Assembly: GCF_949987535.1 (NCBI RefSeq)
Contig: NW_026646025.1
Location: forward strand, 186,001 to 250,000
Origin: Balaenoptera acutorostrata
Taxonomy: Eukaryota > Chordata > Mammalia > Artiodactyla > Balaenopteridae
DNA length: 64,000 bases
Reading direction: 5' to 3'
The notes under the pieces were generated by a model, which was not told where the DNA came from, ran no database searches, and was given only the letters and a program-made list of their open reading frames with translations. The translations under genes were made by a program, and so were the position numbers. Shown one piece after another: positions 42,443-57,000 of the stretch (position 1 is its first letter; the number at the start of each line of letters is the position of its first letter).

Positions 42443-44402
42443 ATGTTCCATGACCATGTCATCACAATTCTCCATGGCCCGTGTCATCACAATGCTCTAG
42501 AATTCTTGTCATCACAAAGTTCCATAACCGTTTCATCACAATGCTACATGACCCTGGTTATCACAGTTCTCCATGACCTTTGTCATCACAAAGCTCTATG
42601 CCGCTTTTCATCACAATTCTCAAAGACAACTTTAATCACTATGCTCGCTGACCATTTTCTCACATTTCTCTATTGTCATTACAATTCCCCATTGCCCCTT
42701 TCTTTACAATGCTCCATGATGCCTATCATCACAATGCTCCATGGCTTTTGTTATCAAAATACTCCAGGACCAGTTTCATCACAATACTCCATCCCACATG
42801 TCATCACGGTGCACAATGAAACTTTCATTACAATGCTCCATTACACTTGTCATCACAATCCTCCAGAATACTTGTCATCACGTTCCATGACCATGTCATC
42901 ACAATTCTCCATGGCCATTGTCATCGCAATGCTCCAGAATTCTTGTCATCACAATGCTCCATGGCCATTTTCATCACAATGCTCCAGATTTCTTGTCATC
43001 ACAATGTTCCATGACCGTGTCATCACAATGCTCCAGATTTCTTGTCATCACAATGTTCCATGACCGTGTCATCACAAAGCTCCATGGCTCTTGTCATCAC
43101 AATGCTCCAGAATTCTTGTCATCCCAATGTTCCATGACGATGTTATCACAATTCTCAATGACCACTTTAATCACTATGCTCGCTGACAATTTTCATCACC
43201 TTTCTCTATTGTCATTACAATTCCACATGGCCCCTTTCTTCACAATGCTCCATGATGCCTGTCATCACAATGCTCCATGGCTTTTGTTATCACAATGCTC
43301 CAGGACCAGATTCATCACAATACTCCATCCCCCTTGTCATCACGGTGCACAATGAAACCTTTCATTACAAGGCTCCATGACACTTGTCATCACAATGCTC
43401 CAGAATTCTTGTCATCACAATGTTCCATGACCATGGCATCACAATTCTCCATGGCCCTTGTCATCACAATGCTCCAGAATTCTTGTCATCACAATGTTCC
43501 ATGACCGTGTCATCACAATGCTCTATGGCCCTTGTCATCACAATGCACCAGATTTCTTGTCATCAAAATGTTCCATGACCGTGTCATCACAATGTTCCAT
43601 GGCCCTTTTCATCACAATGCTCCAGAATTCTTTTCATCACAATGTTCCGTGACCGTGTCATCAAAATGCTACATGACCCTGGTCATCACAGTTCTCCATG
43701 ACCTTTATCAATACAATGTTCTAGGTCGCTTTTCATCACAATTCTCAATGACCACTTCAATCAGTATGCCCGCTGACCATTTTCATCACATTTATCTATT
43801 GTCATTACAATTCCCCATGGCCCCTTTCTTCAGAATGCTCCATGATGCCTGTCATCACAATGCTCCAAGGCTTTTGTTATCACAATGCTCCAGGACCAGT
43901 TTCATCACAATACTCCATCCCCCTTGTCACCACAGTGCTCAATGAAACCTTTCATTACAATTCTCCATGGCCCTTTTCATCACAATGCTCCAGAATTCTT
44001 GTCATCACAATGTTCCATGACCGTGTCCTCACAATGCTACATGACCCTGGTCATCACAGTTCTCCATGACGTCTGTCATCACAATGCTCTATATCGCTTT
44101 TCATCACAATTCTAAATGACCACTTTAATCACTATGCTCGCTGACCATTTTCATCACATTTCTCTATTGTCATTAAAATTCCCCATGGCCCCTTTCTTCA
44201 CAATGCTCCATGATGCCTGTAATCACAATGCTCCATGGCTTTTGTTATCACAAGGCTCCAGGACCAGTTTCATCACAATACTCCATCCCCTATGTCATCA
44301 CCTTGCACAATGAAATCTTTCATTACAATGTTCCATGACACATGTCATCACAATGCTCCATGGCCCTTGTCATAACAATGCTCCAGAATTCTTGTCATCA
44401 CA
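42443..44402 (+). repeat. 1,960-bp superunit, block B copy 1
   Basis: This is the counterpart of 27,647-29,606 at an offset of 14,796. It keeps the copy-1 signature TCCATTACACTTGTC after the anchor and the TATGCCGC exit variant. This shows that the first unit of each array is the same ancestral copy. Confidence 0.88.
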
Positions 44403-45986
44403 ATGTTCCATGACCATGTCATCACAATTCTCCATGGCCCGTGTCATCACAATGCTCTAGAATTCTTGTCATCACAAAGTTCCATAACCGTTTCATCACA
44501 ATGCTACATGACCCTGGTTATCACAGTTCTCCATGACCTTTGTCATCACAAAGCTCTATGTCGCTTTTCATCACAATTCTCAAAGACAACTTTAATCACT
44601 ATGCTCGCTGACCATTTTCTCACATTTCTCTATTGTCATTACAATTCCCCATTGCCCCTTTCTTTACAATGCTCCATGATGCCTGTCATCACAATGCTCC
44701 ATGGCTTTTGTTATCAAAATACTCCAGGACCAGTTTCATCACAATACTCCATCCCACATGTCATCACGGTGCACAATGAAACTTTCATTACAATGCTCCA
44801 TGACACTTGTCATCACAATCCTCCAGAATACTTGTCATCACGTTCCATGACCATGCCATCACAATTCTCCATGGCCATTGTCATCGCAATGCTCCAGAAT
44901 TCTTGTCATCACAATGCTCCATGGCCATTTTCATCACAATGCTCCAGATTTCTTGTCATCACAATGTTCCATGACCGTGTCATCACAATGCTCCAGATTT
45001 CTTGTCACCACAATGTTCCATGACCGTGTCATCACAAAGCTCCATGGCTCTTGTCATCACAATGCTCCAGAATTCTTGTCATCCCAATGTTCCATGACGA
45101 TGTTATCACAATTCTCAATGACCACTTTAATCACTATGCTCGCTGACAATTTTCATCACCTTTCTCTATTGTCATTACAATTCCACATGGCCCCTTTCTT
45201 CACAATGCTCCATGATGCCTGTCATCACAATGCTCCATGGCTTTTGTTATCACAATGCTCCAGGACCAGATTCATCACAATACTCCATCCCCCTTGTCAT
45301 CACGGTGCACAATGAAACCTTTCATTACAAGGCTCCATGACACTTGTCATCACAATGCTCCAGAATTCTTGTCATCACAATGTTCCATGACCATGGCATC
45401 ACAATTCTCCATGGCCCTTGTCATCACAATGCTCCAGAATTCTTGTCATCACAATGTTCCATGACCGTGTCATCACAATGCTCTATGGCCCTTGTCATCA
45501 CAATGCACCAGATTTCTTGTCATCAAAATGTTCCATGACCGTGTCATCACAATGTTCCATGGCCCTTTTCATCACAATGCTCCAGAATTCTTTTCATCAC
45601 AATGTTCCGTGACCGTGTCATCAAAATGCTACATGACCCTGGTCATCACAGTTCTCCATGACCTTTATCAATACAATGTTCTATGTCGCTTTTCATCACA
45701 ATTCTCAATGACCACTTCAATCAGTATGCCCACTGACCATTTTCATCACATTTATCTATTGTCATTACAATTCCCCATGGCCCCTTTCTTCAGAATGCTC
45801 CATGATGCCTGTCATCACAATGCTCCATGGCTTTTGTTATCACAATGCTCCAGGACCAGTTTCATCACAATACTCCATCCCCCTTGTCACCACAGTGCTC
45901 AATGAAACCTTTCATTACAATTCTCCATGGCCCTTTTCATCACAAAGCTCCAGAATTCTTGTCATCACAATGTTCCATGACCGTGT
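44403..45986 (+). repeat. 1,960-bp superunit, block B copy 2 (partial)
   Basis: This copy matches the last unit of block A (offset 12,836) and ends at the equivalent position. It carries the terminal-copy marker GCCCACTGACC near 45,732. A small private change is CTTGTCACCACAATG near 45,003. Confidence 0.87.
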
Positions 45987-48900
45987 CATCATAATGCTCC
46001 ATAATTTTTGTCATCACAATGTTCCATGACTGTGTCATCACAATGCTACATGACCCTGGTCATCACAGTTCTCCATGACGTTTGTCATCACAATGCTCTA
46101 TATCGCTTTTCATCACAATTCTAAATGACCACTTTAATCACTAGGCTCGCTGACCATTTTCATCACATTTCTCTATTGTCATTACAATTCCCCATGGCCC
46201 CTTTCTTCACAATGCTCCATGATGCCTGTAATCACAATGCTCCATGGCTTTTGTTATCACAATGCTCCAGTACCAGTTTCATCACAATACTCCATCCCCT
46301 ATGTGATCACCTTGCACAATGAAATCTTTCATTACAATGTTCCATGACACTTGTCATCACAATGCTCCATGGCCCGTGTCATCACAATGCTCCAGAATTC
46401 TTGTCATCACAAAGTTCCATGACCGTTTCATCACAATGCTACATGACCCTGGTTATCACAGTTCTCCATGACCTTTGTCATCACAAAGCTCTATGTCGCT
46501 TTTCATCACAATTCTCAAAGAAAACTTTAATCACTATGCTCGCTGACCATTTTCCTCACATTTCTCTATTGTCATTACAATTCCCCATTGCCCCTTTCTT
46601 TACAATGCTCCATGATGCCTGTCATCACAATGTTCCATGGCTTTTGTTATCAAAATGCTCCAGGACCAGTTTCATCACAATACTCCATCCCACATGTCAT
46701 CACGGTGCACAATGAAACATTTCATTACAATGCTACATGACACTTGTCATCACAATGCTCCAGAATTCGTGTCATCACAATGTTCCATGACCATGTCATC
46801 ACAATTCTCCATGGCCCGTGTCATCACAATGCTCCAGAATTGTTGTCATCACAAAGTTCCATGACCGTGTCATCACAATGCTACATGACCCTGGTTATCA
46901 CAGTTCTCCATGACCTTTGTCATCACAAAGCTCTATGTCGCTTTTCATCACAATTCTCAAAGACAACTTTAATCACTATGCTCGCTGAACATTTTCCTCT
47001 CATTTCTCTATTGTCATTACAATTCCCCATTGCCCCTTTCTTTACAATGTTCCATGATGCCTGTCATCACAATGCTCCATGGCTTTTGTTATCAAAATGC
47101 TCCAGGACCAGTTTCATCACAGTAATCCATCCCACATGTCATCACGGCGCACAATGAAACCTTTCATTACAATGCTCCATGACACTTGTCATCACAATGC
47201 TCCATTACACTTGTCATCACAATGCTCCATGGCCCTTGTCAACACAGTGCTCCAGAATTCTTGTCATCACAATGTTCCATTACCATGTCATCACAATTCT
47301 CCATGGCATTGGCATCACAAGCTCCAGAATTCTTGTCATCAGAATGTTCCATGACCGTGTCATCACAATGCTCCATAATTCTTCTCATCACAATGTTCCA
47401 TGACCGTGTCATCACAATGCTACATGACCCTGGTCATCACAGTTCTCCATGACCTTTGTCATCACAATGCTCTATGTCGCTTTTCATCACAATTTTAAAT
47501 GACCACTTTCATCATTATACTCGCTGACCATTTTCATCACATTTCTCTATTGTCATTACATTTCCCCATTCCCCTTTCTTCACAATGCTCCATGATGCCT
47601 GTCATCACAATGCTCCATGGCTTTTGTTATCACAATGCTCCAGCACCAGTTTCATCACAATACTCCATCCCCCTTGTCATCACTGTGCACAATGAAACCT
47701 CTCATTACAATGCTCCATGACACTTGTCATCACAATGCTCCATGGCCCTTGTCATCACAATGCTCCAGAATTCTTGTCATCACAATGTTCCATGACCATA
47801 TCATCACAATTCTCCATGTCCCTTGTCATCACAATGCTCCAGAATTCTTGTCATCACAATGTTCCATGACCGTGTCATCACAATGTTCCATGGCCATTGT
47901 CATCACAATGCTCCAGATTTCTTGTCATCACAATGTTCCATGCCCGTTTCATCACAATGCTCCATGGCCCTTGTCATCACAATGCTCCAGAATTCTTGTC
48001 ATCACAATGTTCCTTGATCGTGTCATCACAATGCCGCATGGCCCTTGTCATCACAATGCTCCAGATTTCTTTTCATCACAATGTTCCATGACCGTGTCAT
48101 CACATTGCTCCATGGCCTTTGTCATCACAATGCTCCAGGATTCTTGTCATCACAATGTTCCATGACCGTGTCATCACAATGCTACATGACCCTGGTCATC
48201 ACAGTTCTCCATGACCTTTGTCATCACAATGCTCTATGACGCTTTTCATCACAATTCTCAAAGACCACTTTAATCACTATGCTCGCTGACCATTTTCATC
48301 ACATTTCTCTATTGTCATTACAATTCCCCATTGCCCCATTCTTCACAATGCTCCATGATGCCTGTCGTCACAATGCTCCATGGATTTTGTTACAGAATGC
48401 TCCAGGACCAGTTTCATCACAATACTCCATCCCACATTTCATCACGGTGCACAATGAAACCTTTCATTACAATGCTCCATGACACTTGTCATCACAATGC
48501 TCCATGGCCCTTGTCATCAAAATGTTCCATGACCGTGTCATCACAATGCTCCATGGCCCTTGTCATCACAATGCTCCAGAATTCTTGTCATCACAATGTT
48601 CCATGACCGTGACATCACAATGCTACATGACCCTGGTCATCACAGTTCTTCATGACCTTTGTCATCACAATGCTCTATGTCGCTTTTCATCACAATTCTC
48701 AATGACCACTTTAATCACTCTGCTCGCTGACCATTTTCATCACATTTCTCTATTGTCATTACAATTCCCCATGGCCCCTTTCTTCACAATGCTCCATGAT
48801 GCCTGTCATCACAATGCTCCATGGCTTTTGTTATCACAATGCTCCAGGACCAGTTTCATCACAATACTCCATCCCCCATGTCATCACGGTGCACAATGAA

Positions 48901-49194
48901 ACCTCTCATTACAATGCTCCATGACACTTGTCATCACAATGCTCCATGGCCCTTGTCATCACAATGCTCCAGAATTCTTGTCATCACAATGTTCCGTGAC
49001 CGTGTCATCCCAATGCTCCATGGCCCTTGTCATAACAATGATTTAGAATTCTTGTCATCACTATGTTCCATGACCGTGTCATCACAAGTCTCCATGGCCC
49101 TTGTCATCACAATGCTCCAGAATTCTTGTCATCACAATGTTCCGTGACCGTGTCATCCCAATGCTCCATGGCCCTTGTCATCACAATGATTTAG

Positions 49195-50838
49195 AATTCT
49201 TGTCATCACAATGTTCCATGACCGTGTCATCATAATGCTCCATAATTTTTGTCATCACAATGTTCCATGACCGTGTCATCACAATGCTACATGACCCTGG
49301 TCATCACAGTTCTCCATGACGTTTGTCATCACAATGCTCTATATCGCTTTTCATCACAATTCTAAATGACCACTTTAATCACTATGCTCGCTGACCATTT
49401 TCATCACATTTCTCTATTGTCATTACAATTCCCCATGGCCCATTTCTTCAAAATGCTCCATGATGCCTGTAATCACAATGCTCCATGGCTTTTGTTATCA
49501 CAATGCTCCAGGACCAGTTTCATCACAATACTCCATCCCCTATGTCATCACCTTGCACAATGAAATCTTTCATTACAATGTTCCATGACACTTGTCATCA
49601 CAATGCTCCATGGCCCTTGTCATAACAATGCTCCAGAATTCTTGTCATCACAATGGTCCATGACCATGTCATCACAATTCTCCATGGCCCGTGTCATCAC
49701 AATGCTCCAGAATTGTTGTCATCACAAAGTTCCATGACCGTGTCTTCACAATGCTACATGACCCTGGTTATCACATTTCTCCAAGACCTTTGTCATCACG
49801 AAGCTCTATGTCGCTTTTCATCACAATTTTCAAAGACAACTTTAATCACTATGCTCGCTGACCATTTTCCTCTCATTTCTCTATTGTCATTACAATGCCC
49901 CATTGCCCCTTTCTTTACAATGCTCCATGATGCCTGTCATCACAATGCTCCATGGCTTTTGTTATCAAAATGCTCCAGGACCAGTTTCATCACAATAATC
50001 CATCCCACATGTCATCACGGCGCACAATGAAACCTTTCATTACAATGCTCCATGACACTTGTCATCACAATGCTCCATGGCCCTTGTCAACACAGTGATC
50101 CAGAATTCTTGTCATCACAATGTTCCATTACCATGTCATCACAATTCTCCATTGCATTGGCATCACAAGCTCCAGAATTCTTGTCATCAGAATGTTCCAT
50201 GACCGTGCCATCACAATGCTCCATAATTCTTCTCATCACAATGTTCCATGACCGTGTCATCACAATGCTACATGACCCTGTTCATCACAGTTCTCCATGA
50301 CCTTTGTCATCACAATGCTCTATGTCGCTTTTCATCACAATTCTAAATGACCACTTTCATCATTATACTCGCTGACCATTTTCATCACATTTCTCTATTG
50401 TCATTACATTTCCCCATTCCCCTTTCTTCACAATGCTCCATGATGCCTGTCATCACAATGCTCCATGGCTTTTGTTATCACAATGCTCCAGCACCAGTTT
50501 CATCACAATACTCCATCCCCCTTGTCATCACTGTGCACAATGAAACCTCTCGTTACAGTGCTCCATGACACTTGTCATCACAATGCTCCATGGCCCTTGT
50601 CATCTCAATGCTCCAGAATTCTTGTCATCACAATGTTCCATGATCATGTCATCACAATTCTCCATGTCCCTTGTCATCACAATGCTCCAGAATTCTTGTC
50701 ATCAAAATGTTCCATGTCCGTGTCATCACAATGTTCCATGGCCATTGTCATCACAATGCTCCAGAATTCTTGTCATCACAATGTTCCATGACCGTGTCAT
50801 CACAATGTTCCATGGCCATTGTCATCACAATGCTCCAG
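49195..50838 (+). repeat. 1.64-kb segment, copy 1 (partner at 56,605)
   Basis: The segment aligns at a constant offset of 7,410 to 56,605-58,248. Shared rare variants include TTTCTTCAAAATGCTCC, CAATGGTCCATGACC, CATTACAATGCCCCATTG, CCATTGCATTGGC and GACCGTGCCATCAC. It directly follows block B. Weaker alignment at the same offset continues to about 51,110/58,520. Confidence 0.86.
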
Positions 50839-51149
50839 ATTTCTTGTCATCACAATGTTCCATGCCCGTTTCATCACAATGCTCCATGGCCCTTGTCATC
50901 ACAATGCTCCAGAATTCTTGTCATCACAATGTTCCTTGATCGTGTCATCACAATGCCGCATGGCCCTTGTCATCACAATGCTCCAGATTTCTTTTCATCA
51001 CAATGTTCCATGACCGTGTCATCACATTGCTCCATGGCCTTTGTCATCACAATGCTCCAGGATTCTTGTCATCACAATGTTCCATGACCGTGTCATCACA
51101 ATGCTACATGACCCTGGTCATCACAGTTCTCCATGACCTTTGTCATCAC

Positions 51150-52205
51150 AATGCTCTATGACGCTTTTCATCACAATTCTCAAAGACCACTTTAATCACT
51201 ATGCTCGCTGACCATTTTCATCACATTTCTCTATTGTCATTACAATTCCCCATTGCCCCATTCTTCACAATGCTCCATGATGCCTGTCGTCACAATGCTC
51301 CATGGATTTTGTTACAGAATGCTCCAGGACCAGTTTCATCACAATACTCCATCCCACATTTCATCACGGTGCACAATGAAACCTTTCATTACAATGCTCC
51401 ATGACACTTGTCATCACAATGCTCCATGGCCCTTGTCATCAAAATGTTCCATGACCGTGTCATCACAATGCTCCATGGCCCTTGTCATCACAATGCTCCA
51501 GAATTCTTGTCATCACAATGTTCCATGACCGTGACATCACAATGCTACATGACCCTGGTCATCACAGTTCTTCATGACCTTTGTCATCACAATGCTCTAT
51601 GTCGCTTTTCATCACAATTCTCAATGACCACTTTAATCACTCTGCTCGCTGACCATTTTCATCACATTTCTCTATTGTCATTACAATTCCCCATGGCCCC
51701 TTTCTTCACAATGCTCCATGATGCCTGTCATCACAATGCTCCATGGCTTTTGTTATCACAATGCTCCAGGACCAGTTTCATCATAATACTCCATCCCCCA
51801 TGTCATCACGGTGCACAATGAAACCTCTCATTACAATGCTCCATGACACTTGTCATCACAATGCTCCATGGCCCTTGTCATCACAATGCTCCAGAATTCT
51901 TGTCATCACAATGTTCCGTGACCGTGTCATCCCAATGCTCCATGGCCCTTGTCATAACAATGATTTAGAATTCTTGTCATCACTATGTTCCATGACCGTG
52001 TCATCACAAGTCTCCATGGCCCTTGTCATCACAATGCTCCAGAATTCTTGTCATCACAATGTTCCGTGACCGTGTCATCCCAATGCTCCATGGCCCTTGT
52101 CATCACAATGATTTAGAATTCTTGTCATCACAATGTTCCATGACCGTGTCATCACAATGCTACATGACCCTGGTCATCACATTTCTCAATGAGTTTTGTG
52201 ATCAC
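51150..52205 (+). repeat. 1,056-bp tandem repeat, copy 1
   Basis: The unit recurs at an offset of 1,056 (open frames at 51,253, 51,408, 51,743 and 52,023 reappear at 52,309, 52,464, 52,799 and 53,079). It includes the anchor variant TTTTGTTACAGAATGCTCC (two bases lost) and the ATTTAGAATTC filler monomer. Counterparts near 35.4-36.4 kb and 48.2-49.2 kb occur singly, so the tandem duplication is private to this site. Confidence 0.88.
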
Positions 52206-53360
52206 AATGCTCTATGACGCTTTTCATCACAATTCTCAAAGACCACTTTAATCACTATGCTCGCTGACCATTTTCATTACATTTCTCTATTGTCATTACA
52301 ATTCCCCATTGCCCCATTCTTCACAATGCTCCATGATGCCTGTCGTCACAATGCTCCATGGATTTTGTTACAGAATGCTCCAGGACCAGTTTCATCACAA
52401 TACTCCATCCCACATTTCATCACGGTGCACAATGAAACCTTTCATTACAATGCTCCATGACACTTGTCATCACAATGCTCCATGGCCCTTGTCATCAAAA
52501 TGTTCCATGACCGTGTCATCACAATGCTCCATGGCCCTTGTCATCACAATGCTCCAGAATTCTTGTCATCACAATGTTCCATGACCGTGACATCACAATG
52601 CTACATGACCCTGGTCATCACAGTTCTTCATGACCTTTGTCATCACAATGCTCTATGTCGCTTTTCATCACAATTCTCAATGACCACTTTAATCACTCTG
52701 CTCGCTGACCATTTTCATCACATTTCTCTATTGTCATTACAATTCCCCATGGCCCCTTTCTTCACAATGCTCCATGATGCCTGTCATCACAATGCTCCAT
52801 GGCTTTTGTTATCACAATGCTCCAGGACCAGTTTCATCACAATACTCCATCCCCCATGTCATCACGGTGCACAATGAAACCTCTCATTACAATGCTCCAT
52901 GACACTTGTCATCACAATGCTCCATGGCCCTTGTCATCACAATGCTCCAGAATTCTTGTCATCACAATGTTCCGTGACCGTGTCATCCCAATGCTCCATG
53001 GCCCTTGTCATAACAATGATTTAGAATTCTTGTCATCACTATGTTCCATGACCGTGTCATCACAAGTCTCCATGGCCCTTGTCATCACAATGCTCCAGAA
53101 TTCTTGTCATCACAATGTTCCGTGACCGTGTCATCCCAATGCTCCATGGCCCTTGTCATCACAATGATTTAGAATTCTTGTCATCACAATGTTCCATGAC
53201 CGTGTCATCACAATGCTCCATGACCCTGGTCATCACATTTCTCAATGAGTTTTGTGATCACAATGCTCTATGACACTTTTCATCACAATTCTCAAAGACC
53301 ACTTTAATCACTATGCTCGCTGACCATTTTCATTACATTTCTCTATTGTCATTACAATTC
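52206..53360 (+). repeat. 1,056-bp tandem repeat, copy 2 and start of a third
   Basis: This is an almost exact repeat of 51,150-52,205. Copy 2 uses GCTGACCATTTTCATTACATTTC at its first anchor where copy 1 uses CATCACATTTC. From about 52,945 the sequence also aligns with block B's left flank at an offset of 12,707, and after about 53,360 the TTTACAATGCTCCATCATG anchor of blocks A, B and C takes over. Confidence 0.86.
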
Positions 53361-56300
53361 CCCATTGCCCCTTTCTTTACAATGCTCCATCATGCCTGTC
53401 ATCACAATGCTCCATGGCTTTTGTTATCAGAATGCTCCAGGACCAGTTTCATCACAATACTCCATCCCACATGTCATCACGGTGCACAATGAAACCTTTC
53501 ATTACAATGCTCCATGACACTTGTCATCACAATGCTCCAGAATACTTGTCATCACGTTCCATGACCATGTCATCACAATTCTCCATGGCCATTGTCATCG
53601 CAATGCTCCAGAATTCTTGTCATCACAATGCTCCATGGCCATTGTCATCACAATGCTCCAGATTTCTTGTCATCACAATGTTCCATGACCGTGTCATCAC
53701 AATGCTCCAGATTTCTTGTCATCACAATGTTCCATGACCGTGTCATCACAAAGCTCCATGGCCCTTGTCATCACAATGCTCCAGAATTCTTGTCATCACA
53801 ATGTTCCATGACTGTGTCATCACAATGCTCCATGGCTCTTGTCATCACAATGCTCCAGAATTCTTGTCATCCCAATGTTCCATGACGATGTTATCACAAT
53901 TCTCAATGACCACTTTAATCACTATGCTCACTGACAATTTTCATCACCTTTCTCTATTGTCATTACAATTCCACATGGCCCCTTTCTTCACAATGCTCCA
54001 TGAGGCCTGTCATCACAATGCTCCATGGTTTTTGTTATCACAATGCTCCAGGACCAGAACCATCACAATATTCCATCACCCTTGTCATCACGGTGCACAA
54101 TGAAACCTTTCATTACAATGCTCCATGACACTTGTCATCACAATGCTCCAGAATTCTTGTCATCACAATGTTCCATGACCATGGCATCACAATTCTCCAT
54201 GGCCCTTGTCATCACAATGCTCCAGAATTCTTGTCATCACAATGTTCCATGACCGTGTCATCACAATGCTCTATGGCCCTTGTCATCACAATGCTCCAGA
54301 TTTCTTGTCATCAAAATGCTCCATGGCCCTTTTCATCACAATGCTCCAGAATTCGTTTCATCACAATGTTCCGTGACCGTGTCATCAAAATGCTACATGA
54401 CCCTGGTCATCACAGTTCTCCATGACCTTTATCAATTCAATGCTCTATGTCGCTTTTCATCACAATTTTCAATGACCACTTTAATCAGTATGCTCGCTGA
54501 ATATTTTCATCACATTTATCTATTGTCATTACAATTCCCCATGGCCCCTTTCTTCAGAATGCTCCATGATGCCTGTCATCACAATGGTCCATGACTTTTG
54601 TTATTACAATGCTCCAGGACCAGTTTCATCACAATACTCCATCCCCCTTGTCACCACAGTGCACAATGAAACCTTTCATTACAATTCTCCATGGCCCTTT
54701 TCATCACAATGCTCCAGAATTCTTGTCATCACAATGTTCCATGACCGTGTCATCACAATGCTACATGACCCTGGTCATCACAGTTCTCCATGACGTTTGT
54801 CATCACAATGCTCTATATCGCTTTTCATCACAATTCTAAATGACCACTTTAATCACTATGCTCGCTGACCATTTTCATCACATTTCTCTATTGTCATTAC
54901 AATTCCCCATGGCCCCTTTCTTCACAATGCTCCATGATGCCTGTAATCACAATGCTCCATGGCTTTTGTTAACACAATGCTCCAGGACCAGTTTCATCAC
55001 AATACTCCATCCCCTATGTCATCACCTTGCACAATGAAATCTTTCATTACAATGTTCCATGACACTTGTCATCACAATGCTCCATGGCCCTTGTCATAAC
55101 AATGCTCCAGAATTCTTGTCATCACAATGTTCCATGACCATGTCATCACAATTCTCCATGGCCCGTGTCATCACAATGCTCTAGAATTCTTGTCATCACA
55201 AAGTTCCATAACCGTGTCTTCACAATGCTACATGACCCTGGTTATCACAGTTCTCCATGACCTTTGTCATCACAAAGCTCTATGTCGCTTTTCATCACAA
55301 TTCTCAAAGACCACTTTAATCACTATGCTCGCTGACCATTTTCCTCACATTTCTCTATTGTCATTACAATTCCCCATTGCCCCTTTCTTTACAATGCTCC
55401 ATGATGCCTGTCATCACAATGCTCCATGGCTTTTGTTATCAAAATACTCCAGGACCAGTTTCATCACAATAGTCCATCCCACATGTCATCACGGTGCACA
55501 ATGAAACTTTCATTACAATGCTCCATGACACTTGTCATCACAATCCTCCAGAATACTTGTCATCACGTTCTATGACCATGTCATCACAATTCTCCATGGC
55601 CATTGTCATCCCAATGCTCCAGAATTCTTGTCATCACAATGCTCCATGGCCATTGTCATCACAATGCTCCAGATTTCTTATCATCACAATGTTCCATGAC
55701 CGTGTCATCACAATGCTCCAGATTTCTTGTCATCACAATGTTCCATGACCATGTCATCACAAAGCTCCATGGCTCTTGTCATCACAATGCTCCAGAATTC
55801 TTGTCATCCCAATGTTCCATGACGATGTTATCACAATTCTCAATGACCACTTTAATCACTATGCTCGCTGACAATTTTCATCACCTTTCTCTATTGTCAT
55901 TACAATTCCACATGGCCCCTTTCTTCACAATGCTCCATGATGCCTGTCATCACAATGCTCCATGGCTTTTGTTATCACAATGCTCCAGGACCAGATTCAT
56001 CACAATACTCCATCCCCCTTGTCATCACGGTGCACAATGAAACCTTTCATTACAAGGCTCCATGACACTTGTTATCACAATGCTCCAGAATTCTTGTCAT
56101 CACAATGTTCCATGAACGTGTCATCACAATGCTCTATGGCCCTTGTCATCACAATGCTCCAGATTTCTTGTCATCAAAATGTTCCATGACCGTGTCATCA
56201 CAATGTTCCATGGCCCTTTTCATCACAATGCTCCAGAATTCTTTTCATCACAATGTTCCGTGACCGTGTCATCAAAATGCTACATGACCCTGGTCATCAC

Positions 56301-57000
56301 AGTTCTCCATGACCTTTACCAATACAATGTTCTATGTCGCTTTTCATCACAATTTTCAATGACCACTTTAATCAGTATGCCCGCTGACCATTTTCATCAC
56401 ATTTATCTCGTGTCATTAGAATTCCCCATGGCCCCTTTTTTCAGAATGCCCCATGATGTCTGTCATCACAATGCTCCATGGCTTCTGTTATCACAATGCT
56501 CCAGGACCAGTTTCATCACAATACTCCATCCCCCTTGTCACCACATTGCTCAATGAAACCTTTCATTACAATTCTCCATGGCCCTTTTCATCACAAAGCT
56601 CCAGAATTCTTGTCATCACAATGTTCCATGACCGTGTCATCATAATGCTCCATAATTTTTGTCATCACAATGTTCCATGACCGTGTCATCACAATGCTAC
56701 ATGACCCTGGTCATCACAGTTCTCCATGACGTTTGTCATCACAATGCTCTATATCGCTTTTCATCACAATTCTAAATGACCACTTTAATCACTATGCTCG
56801 CTGACCATTTTCATCACATTTCTCTATTGTCATTACAATTCCCCATGGCCCCTTTCTTCAAAATGCTCCATGATGCCTGTAATCACAATGCTCCATGGCT
56901 TTTGTTATCACAATGCTCCAGGACCAGTTTCATCACAATACTCCATCCCCTATGTCATCACCTTGCACAATGAAATCTTTCATTACAATGTTCCATGACA
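52945..57000 (+). repeat. Block C (about 4 kb; paralogue of A and B)
   Basis: The block aligns to block B at an offset of 12,707, dropping to 12,684 near 54,310 (about one monomer lost), and to 12,611 after one 74-bp trimer is lost near 56,100. Past the superunit it aligns at 10,651, which is 12,611 minus 1,960. C therefore has a single 1,960-type unit. It also lacks the one-base deletion seen in the TTTTCTCACA anchor of A and B (it has TTTTCCTCACA near 55,339), so C may keep the older state. Confidence 0.83.
55127..56640 (+). repeat. 1,960-type superunit, block C single copy (shortened)
   Basis: The order of four anchor subtypes is the same as in the blocks A and B superunits. It has one extra base at the TTTTCCTCACA anchor and one trimer (74 bp) fewer around 56,060-56,140, where ACCATGGCATCAC is missing. 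More private substitutions occur here than in A or B, for example CATTTATCTCGTGTC near 56,405 and TTTTTTCAGAATGCC near 56,440. Confidence 0.82.

Larger units (their letters stand above)
40666..49231 (+). repeat. Block B (8.6 kb; paralogue of A and C)
   Basis: Block B aligns to block A at offsets 14,796 and then 12,836, and its left part aligns to block C at 12,707. It holds two copies of the 1,960-bp superunit, where A has three and C has one. It ends where CATCATAATGCTCC replaces the exit block used in A. There are few substitutions relative to A, for example CCTATCATCACAATG near 42,722 in B against CCTGTCATCACAATG in A. Confidence 0.88.
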
